Of a DNA stretch of 11,371 bases, positions 7,518-11,371 are shown piece after piece. Positions within the stretch are counted from its first letter, which is position 1. Each line of letters starts with the position of its first letter. The notes under the pieces are model-generated. The model did no database searches, was not told the origin of the DNA, and saw only the letters and a program-made list of their open reading frames with translations. This stretch comes from Candidatus Aminicenantota bacterium (lineage in GTDB: Bacteria; Acidobacteriota; Aminicenantia; UBA2199), in contig CP070627.1 of the NCBI GenBank assembly GCA_020355945.1, positions 9,035,016-9,046,386 of the forward strand. Direction: 5' to 3'. Position numbers and translations under genes: made by a program.

Positions 7518-8585
7518 ATGAATAAAGAGAATAAAGAGAGCATAAAGTCTCTTCACACTGAACGTTCCCGGCGACTGCAGGTGGCAATCAAAAAATTACT
7601 GGATGATGATGACATAAAAGGTGCTGAAAAACAGTTAGAATGGCTTGAAACATCGGCAAAGCTGGTCCCTATTGTACAACAGACCAACAAGCGAAAATGG
7701 ATAGTGGTCATCGGGATGATATGCCTGGTAATTGTTGGACTTGCCTGGACAGTGCGGATCTTCTCAACCCATGTTTCCCTGAAGGTTACCACCGGAAATG
7801 TTGTATTATCACTGCGGGAAAACTGGTCGTCCAATCATCAATTTGCTGCCGATGAAATTTTTATCGATAATATAATAGTTGATTCCGGGAAAGTATCGAA
7901 CTCACTGGAATTAAAAGGATTGGACGGCGAAAAGATTATTGTTAATCAATTACAAATCCGGAAGGGTGCAGAAATCGAGTTGAGTGTAAAGGGTCATGAA
8001 TTAACGATATTTGTTAAAGGAGCACGGCTCTCAGGATCAGTTAACGCTCATAAGGCCCGAATGGAGATAGAGACGGATGAAGGAGCAGACAAACCGGTTA
8101 TCATCAATACCGAAATACCGGAGACAATCGCGTTTAGAACGGCCAGAGTCGGGCCTGTTCCGGTCCAATTAAGAATTACCAGCAATGAGAAATGGAAGCT
8201 TCGCGGCATGCAAACACAAGCCATCGGTTTTGTGGAAGAATTCCCCCCGGGTTCCGGGAATATGGAATCCGTTATTGGTTCGGGAGAGTTGACATTGCTG
8301 GAAACAGACCGGAAAGTGATATTGTCTGCGTTAGACCACTTAACCCTGGGGAAAGCAAAAAGCAGACGGTTGGAACTATCAAAAGCAGATAACGGTTTAC
8401 GTGTACAGGCGATTTTTGAGGGGTCCGTATCAAAAGTACTGGTTGGAACGGAAGATTTCAGGGATAACCTGACCCCAACCTATCTCCAATACCTCTACCA
8501 TCAACAAGGATTAAAATTGTTTTGGGGTGCGCTTGTATTCCTGATGGGGATTATGTGGCGGATACGAAGTACGATTTTTAGTTAA
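7518..8585 (+). CDS. Two-TM membrane protein of unknown function
   Basis: This 355-residue protein starts at ATG 7518, 1 bp after the stop of the preceding gene; an in-frame TTG at 7500 lies inside that gene. Residues 1-58 are charged and helical (LQVAIKKLLDDDDIKGAEKQLEW), resembling a cytoplasmic coiled or TPR-like hairpin. KWIVVIGMICLVIVGLAW (about 60-77) is a membrane segment. About 250 residues follow, rich in short beta strands (LTIFVKGARLSGSV, ELTLLETDRKVILSALDHLTLG) and probably periplasmic. A second membrane segment, LFWGALVFLMGIMW (about 334-347), ends near the C-terminus. The layout is N-in, large external domain, C-in, which suits a scaffold or signal-transfer role. I recognise no catalytic motif and no named family. 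It is followed after 23 bp by the protease-FGE gene. Confidence 0.75.
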   Translation: MNKENKESIKSLHTERSRRLQVAIKKLLDDDDIKGAEKQLEWLETSAKLVPIVQQTNKRKWIVVIGMICLVIVGLAWTVRIFSTHVSLKVTTGNVVLSLRENWSSNHQFAADEIFIDNIIVDSGKVSNSLELKGLDGEKIIVNQLQIRKGAEIELSVKGHELTIFVKGARLSGSVNAHKARMEIETDEGADKPVIINTEIPETIAFRTARVGPVPVQLRITSNEKWKLRGMQTQAIGFVEEFPPGSGNMESVIGSGELTLLETDRKVILSALDHLTLGKAKSRRLELSKADNGLRVQAIFEGSVSKVLVGTEDFRDNLTPTYLQYLYHQQGLKLFWGALVFLMGIMWRIRSTIFS

Positions 8586-8608
8586 AAGGTGCAAACAAGG
8601 AGAAGAAT

Positions 8609-10210
8609 ATGCGGGTACAAAAGAAGCAAATATTTTTAACAACTTTTTCCCTTGCAGTACTGCTTGTTTTGCTGCAGTTGTTCCGGGTTTCGGCTCAAAC
8701 GGAAAGCGAGGGGGATAAGGCAACTAAGAAATTCTTAGACAATGTTGTCCAATTGAATGTCAATTTTTCCACGGGAAATAGTGAAAATGGGTTTGGCTTT
8801 GTAGTAGGGGAGCGAGGCCGGTTATTGTATATTGTCACGGCTAATCACGTGGTACGGAAGGATGAGCCCGATGTCCAGACCACGAATATCAAAGCCAGAT
8901 TTTACTCAGATCAAGGTGATCCAAAGGAGGCTAAACTTTTGGATCTCAGTGCTGATGGGGTGGACCTGGCTTTGCTTGAGGTCCCAAAGCCATTCGCAGG
9001 CTATCGATGGGAGACTAATTATTTCTCCTCTCCTCAGCAAAATAGTACTGTCTGGTTTATCGGTCGGGACCAGGAGTGGTGGGTACCAGCCGCTAACGAA
9101 GCAGGTGTCATTAAAGAACTTCCAATTTATCCAACATATCCTGTACGGATTCGCAGTGTCCAACCCGGCACTTCAGGGGCTCCCCTGATTTCAAAAGAAG
9201 GTATTATCGGGATGATTATCAATGACGACATCAGCGGAACGGCCGAAGCCCTGGACATTGAGACGATACAAAAAATCGTCACTCTTAAATGGAATTATCC
9301 CTGGGGATTAAAACAAAGTGGTGGAAAAATCCCAACACCTGAACCTGGTATACCTGCTGATGTAAAAACCACTGAATCGAAAGACAGGGAGATTTCTACA
9401 GATGAAAAAGGTTTCAGGGAAGCCGATTATGGGGATGGTATCATCATGGTCTATATACCGGCAGGCACTTTTACCATGGGCTCCAATGATTCTAATAAAG
9501 AGAAACCGCCACATGAAGTATACCTGGATGGCTATTGGATGGGAAAAACCGAAGTGACTGTGAAGCAATTTGGTTTATTTGTTAAAGATACGGGATATAA
9601 AACCCAGGCGGAAAAAAGTGGAGGGGCTTATACCTGGAAGGAGAAACAAAAGGAAGGTATCAATTGGAAGAATCCTGGTTTTAAACAGGATGATAATCAC
9701 CCGGTTGTGTGTGTCAGTTGGATTGATGCCATGAGATACTGTAAATGGTTATCTAAGAAAAAAGGATTAAAATTCAGACTTCCCACGGAAGCCCAATGGG
9801 AAAAGGCAGCCCGGGGTACGGACCAACGAAAATATCCCTGGGGAAAACACAGCCCCTATTATAATGGAAAATGGTATACTAATTATGCGGCTCATGACAA
9901 TTTGGAAAAAAGAGGAGAAGATGGATTTGAATTTACGTCTCCAGTGGGATTTTATCAAGAAGGAGCTTCCCCATATGGTCTGTTTGATATGGCGGGGAAT
10001 GTATGTGAATTGTGCAAAGATTGGTATGGACCTTATAATGCTGGATACCAAAAGAATCCCACAGGCCCGGAAAGCGGCACCCGCCGCGTGGTGCGCGGCG
10101 GCAGTTGGGCCTTCAAGGCCAGGGAACTGCGCTGCTCCCTTCGCGTCCACATCAGGCCCTCCGATTGCGGCGACCCCGTTGGCTTCCGCCTCTGCCGCCA
10201 GGACAATTAA
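8609..10210 (+). CDS. Exported trypsin-like serine protease fused to FGE (C-type lectin fold) domain, DGR target
   Basis: This 533-residue protein starts at ATG 8609 behind AAGGAG (8597-8602). Residues 1-30 are a signal peptide (FSLAVLLVLLQLFRVSAQ). Residues about 40-230 form a trypsin-like domain with the triad in order: H80 in VTANHVV, D119 in GVDLALLEVP and S189 in PGTSGAPL. A proline-rich linker (IPTPEPGIPA) leads to an FGE/SUMF1 domain at about 266-533, with FTMGSND, EVTVKQF, VCVSWIDAMRYCKWL, LPTEAQWEKAARG, RGGSW and GFRL. The usual GNVWEWC is GNVCELC here. The FGE part is paralogous to the one ending at 3900. The last ~40 residues are a DGR variable region. The protein probably acts in the periplasm or outside, with the FGE domain as diversified binder and the protease as output. 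That division of roles is inference. Confidence 0.9.
   Translation: MRVQKKQIFLTTFSLAVLLVLLQLFRVSAQTESEGDKATKKFLDNVVQLNVNFSTGNSENGFGFVVGERGRLLYIVTANHVVRKDEPDVQTTNIKARFYSDQGDPKEAKLLDLSADGVDLALLEVPKPFAGYRWETNYFSSPQQNSTVWFIGRDQEWWVPAANEAGVIKELPIYPTYPVRIRSVQPGTSGAPLISKEGIIGMIINDDISGTAEALDIETIQKIVTLKWNYPWGLKQSGGKIPTPEPGIPADVKTTESKDREISTDEKGFREADYGDGIIMVYIPAGTFTMGSNDSNKEKPPHEVYLDGYWMGKTEVTVKQFGLFVKDTGYKTQAEKSGGAYTWKEKQKEGINWKNPGFKQDDNHPVVCVSWIDAMRYCKWLSKKKGLKFRLPTEAQWEKAARGTDQRKYPWGKHSPYYNGKWYTNYAAHDNLEKRGEDGFEFTSPVGFYQEGASPYGLFDMAGNVCELCKDWYGPYNAGYQKNPTGPESGTRRVVRGGSWAFKARELRCSLRVHIRPSDCGDPVGFRLCRQDN
10064..10196 (+). other. Candidate DGR variable region VR2
   Basis: This is the partner of the variable region at 3754-3886. 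The scaffold residues (RGG.W, R.C at 508-509, RP at 516-517, VGFRLC) are constant. Residues 495, 499, 501-503, 505-506, 510-511, 513-515, 518, 520-521 and 523 differ between copies. Differing codons here are GCC, TTC, TCC, GTC, CAC, ATC, TCC, TGC, GGC and CCC against TAC, AGC, GCC, TAC, TAC, GTC, TTC, CGC, TAC and TTC. Beyond 10196 the copies differ by a 3-bp indel before a shared AGGA..AATTAA end. No template repeat for it is visible in the window. Confidence 0.88.
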
Positions 10211-10283
10211 CCTTTTTTTCTTTTACCCTTTTACCCTTTGCCGCGCCGCGGCACCCTTTTCCTCCCTTTCCCTTTCTTTCCCT
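10211..10283 (+). other. Pyrimidine tract downstream of the protease-FGE gene
   Basis: Apart from the central hairpin at 10239-10253, and a few single A bases, this stretch is C/T only on the plus strand. It includes a 13-bp mirror repeat CCCTTTCTTTCCC at 10270-10282. It switches abruptly at 10284 to an A-rich tract with AAAACAG repeats. No gene is encoded. It could help transcription termination or DNA unpairing. Confidence 0.6.
10239..10253 (+). repeat. GC-rich hairpin 29 bp after the DGR-target stop
   Basis: TGCCGCGCCGCGGCA forms a 6-bp stem (TGCCGC/GCGGCA) with a GCC loop. It is followed by ACCCTTTTCC, a weak U tract for a terminator. In studied DGRs a GC-rich hairpin or cruciform just 3' of the variable region promotes homing, so this is a candidate for that role. 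The equivalent position after 3900 has only a weak AGGAT/ATCCT stem (3886-3903). Confidence 0.55.
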
Positions 10284-10320
10284 AAAAAACAGAAAAAACA
10301 GAAGAAAAACAGGGACGAGA

Positions 10321-10353
10321 AAAACAGGGACGGACGCTTAAAATATGTATTTT
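10321..10353 (+). repeat. 33-bp dispersed element, copy 2
   Basis: This is the second copy of the element at 4057-4089 (31 of 33 bases). It is preceded by a partial copy of its ACAGGGACG head at about 10309-10317 and lies 110 bp after the DGR-target stop. The AAAATATGTATTTT inverted repeat is unchanged. A purine-rich stretch of about 70 bp then leads to the antitoxin promoter. Confidence 0.8.
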
Positions 10354-10425
10354 ATAGGATGGTGAACTACTGGAGAGGAGAAGAGTGAAAGGTGAGAGGT
10401 TGAGAAGGAAGGAAAAAAGAAGTAG

Positions 10426-10466
10426 TTGACAAAAAGAGACCAGGAAGGCATAATAATACCTGGAGG
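10426..10466 (+). promoter_or_regulatory. Sigma70-type promoter and RBS of the toxin-antitoxin pair
   Basis: TTGACA (10426-10431), a 17-bp spacer and CATAAT (10449-10454) form a near-consensus promoter. GGAGG follows at 10462-10466 and the ATG at 10475. The predicted transcript would begin about at the RBS. An overlapping TAATAAT gives some freedom in the exact -10. Confidence 0.75.
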
Positions 10467-10474
10467 TAAATAAA

Positions 10475-10687
10475 ATGCATACCACAATCGAGGCTGTATA
10501 TGATAACGGTGAGTTTTTCCTTGAAGAGATTCCCAATATAAAAAAGGCCAGGGTTCTAATTACATTTATCCGGGAAATCGATGACAATATAAAAGGTAAA
10601 ATCAAATTCCCTACGAAAAAATTAGGAAAAATCAAGAAAATTGGACGTGAGGACCTTTATGGAGACTACTTATCTAATCGATACTAA
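10475..10687 (+). CDS. DUF104/AF2212-like antitoxin
   Basis: This 70-residue protein resembles AF2212-like (DUF104) antitoxins: TIEAVYDNGEFFLEEI followed by ARVLITFI matches their short beta-strand N-terminus. The C-terminal LGKIKKIGREDLYGDYL is the kind of basic, tyrosine-containing tail that wraps the toxin in VapB-like partners. It would neutralise the PIN toxin encoded next and probably repress the shared promoter. It has a strong promoter and RBS, and overlaps the toxin start by 29 bp, a classic coupled arrangement. The reading frame is intact although the toxin is not. The antitoxin class is a good guess from pattern; the pairing is supported by position. Confidence 0.75.
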   Translation: MHTTIEAVYDNGEFFLEEIPNIKKARVLITFIREIDDNIKGKIKFPTKKLGKIKKIGREDLYGDYLSNRY

Positions 10688-11197
10688 TATATTGGTATAT
10701 GCATACAATGAAGATGTCGAATTTCATGGAGAAGCACTAAGAATCCTTGAAAATGCACTTAACAAAAATATAGATACAGCTATTGCCGATAGAGTTTATT
10801 TGAATTCTTTGCAATTATTACCGATAGTAGGAGAGTAGAAAACCCGATTACAGCCGATGAAGCGATTGAAATAATCGATTTCCTGGTGGATTCAAATATA
10901 AAAATCATCTATTCTTCACCCTTTTCATTTTTAAAGACACTTGAATTTATAAGAAAATACAAGATCAAAAAACAGGAAATATTTGATATAAACCTGGTGG
11001 CTCTAATGATTCAAAATAAAATTGATACCATTATAACTGCTGACGATAAACACTTTAAAAACATAAAAGAAATAAACATTCTTAATCCTTTTAAGCAGCA
11101 GAAAAAAGAAGAAACAGAAAATGTGCCTGAAAGTTTGGAGCATAATGAGAAGAGCGAAGAAATCCCGGGACCGGAAAAGAAGGATAAAGAGAAATAG
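10659..11197 (+). pseudogene. Frameshifted PIN-domain (VapC-like) toxin
   Basis: The ATG at 10659 opens a PIN domain (YLIDTNILVYAYN, first catalytic aspartate), but this frame ends at 10838 after ADR and an unrelated tail. From about 10792 the frame one base over reads SLFEFFAIITDSRRVENPI, then ADEAIEIIDFLV, and continues without a stop through the typical PIN end (IITADDKHFKNI) to 11197. Restoring one base after GCCGATAG gives a continuous ~180-residue toxin. PIN toxins are Mg-dependent ribonucleases that cut tRNA, rRNA or mRNA. The last ~36 residues (EETENVPESLEHNEK and onward) are a charged tail not usual for the family. The break may be a true loss of toxin, a sequencing error in the AT-rich run, or, less likely, programmed frameshifting. 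Confidence 0.8.
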
Positions 11198-11244
11198 TTC
11201 TGGTATTCGGCAAAAATTTTTTGAAAATTAAGTATTTCTACCTA

Positions 11245-11297
11245 TTGAAATTTCGAAGTAATTCCTTTAATATTCTTAACAAGTGTAAACCAGGAGG
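11245..11297 (+). promoter_or_regulatory. Sigma70-type promoter and RBS for the gene at the right edge
   Basis: TTGAAA (11245-11250), a 17-bp spacer and TAATAT (11268-11273) are followed by AGGAGG (11292-11297) and ATG at 11304. This suggests that the third protease-FGE-like gene is transcribed on its own, unlike its relative at 8609, which sits at the end of a three-gene unit. Confidence 0.6.
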
Positions 11298-11303
11298 AAG
11301 AAT

Positions 11304-11371
11304 ATGAGGGTACAAAAGAAAAAAATATTTTCAAGAATTTTTTCTTTTGCAGCACTGCTTTTTTTGCTGCA
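11304..11371 (+). CDS. Start of a third gene related to the protease-FGE protein (cut by the window edge)
   Basis: Only 22 codons are present, MRVQKKKIFSRIFSFAALLFLL, a signal peptide nearly the same as that of the gene at 8609 (MRVQKKQIFLTTFSLAVLLVLL). About 58 of 68 coding bases are identical. The upstream 20 bp (GTAAACCAGGAGGAAGAAT against GCAAACAAGGAGAAGAAT) are also alike, so the duplication includes the ribosome binding site. The rest of the gene lies outside the window. A protease-FGE product with a third variable region is expected but not seen. Confidence 0.8.
   Translation, partial: MRVQKKKIFSRIFSFAALLFLL

Noticed and set aside
9767..10150. A 127-codon minus-strand open frame antisense to the FGE domain
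   Set aside because: It is a shadow of the strongly supported protease-FGE frame. There is no RBS and no recognisable motif.
10239..10260. Rho-independent terminator after the protease-FGE gene
   Set aside because: The stem is good, but it is followed by ACCCTTTTCC instead of a T run, so terminator function is uncertain. It is recorded as a hairpin.
9864..10388. A 174-codon plus-strand open frame overlapping the end of the protease-FGE gene
   Set aside because: It lies in another frame over the FGE domain and the GC-rich variable region, which suppresses stops. Its extension through the pyrimidine tract has repetitive composition and no family resemblance.

Overview
The window looks like accessory DNA from a Gram-negative bacterium. 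Exported proteins carry ordinary Sec signal peptides, ribosome binding sites are GGAGG-type, and sigma70-like promoters are visible. The mixture of Rpn/PD-(D/E)XK genes and remnants, a six-bladed beta-propeller secretory protein, a PIN toxin-antitoxin pair and several sulfatase-modifying-factor (FGE/SUMF1) fold proteins would fit an anaerobic lineage such as Aminicenantes/Acidobacteriota. That is a guess from gene content, not a demonstrated assignment.

Layout: (1) 34-3900 is a two-gene unit, a MoxR-type AAA+ ATPase followed by a 955-residue membrane protein. The latter has a CoxE-like N-terminus, a degenerate vWA-like core, four predicted membrane segments and a C-terminal FGE/C-type-lectin-fold domain. 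(2) 3901-4160 is non-coding, with heptameric GTCATTN repeats and a 33-bp element. (3) 4161-5060 (minus) is an Rpn-like PD-(D/E)XK protein, with a truncated relative just upstream at 5076-5189. (4) 5313-6350 encodes an exported beta-propeller, followed by a second Rpn-like remnant and about 270 bp of unclear sequence. (5) 6719-10210 is a three-gene unit: a secreted protein, a two-TM protein, and an exported trypsin-like protease fused to a second FGE domain. (6) 10211-10474 is non-coding, with a pyrimidine tract, a GC-rich hairpin, a second copy of the 33-bp element and a promoter. (7) 10475-11197 is an antitoxin plus a frameshifted PIN toxin. (8) 11304 to the end is the start of a third gene closely related to the protease-FGE gene.

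The main result is that the last ~110 bp of the two FGE genes (3775-3886 and 10085-10196) behave as variable regions of a diversity-generating retroelement (DGR). They align without gaps and share 86 of 112 bases. Of the 26 differences, 23 fall in codon positions 1 or 2. Ten differing codons all keep a third-base C, as expected if both were copied with adenine mutagenesis from a template rich in AAC codons. No reverse transcriptase or template repeat is visible here, so diversification would be driven from outside the window.

The inferred picture is one DGR diversifying binding surfaces in two settings: a (probably cytoplasmic) FGE domain tied to a MoxR/vWA-type NTPase system, and a periplasmic or secreted FGE domain fused to a serine protease. 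Both resemble proposed NTP-dependent conflict or recognition systems. The ligands and outputs are unknown.
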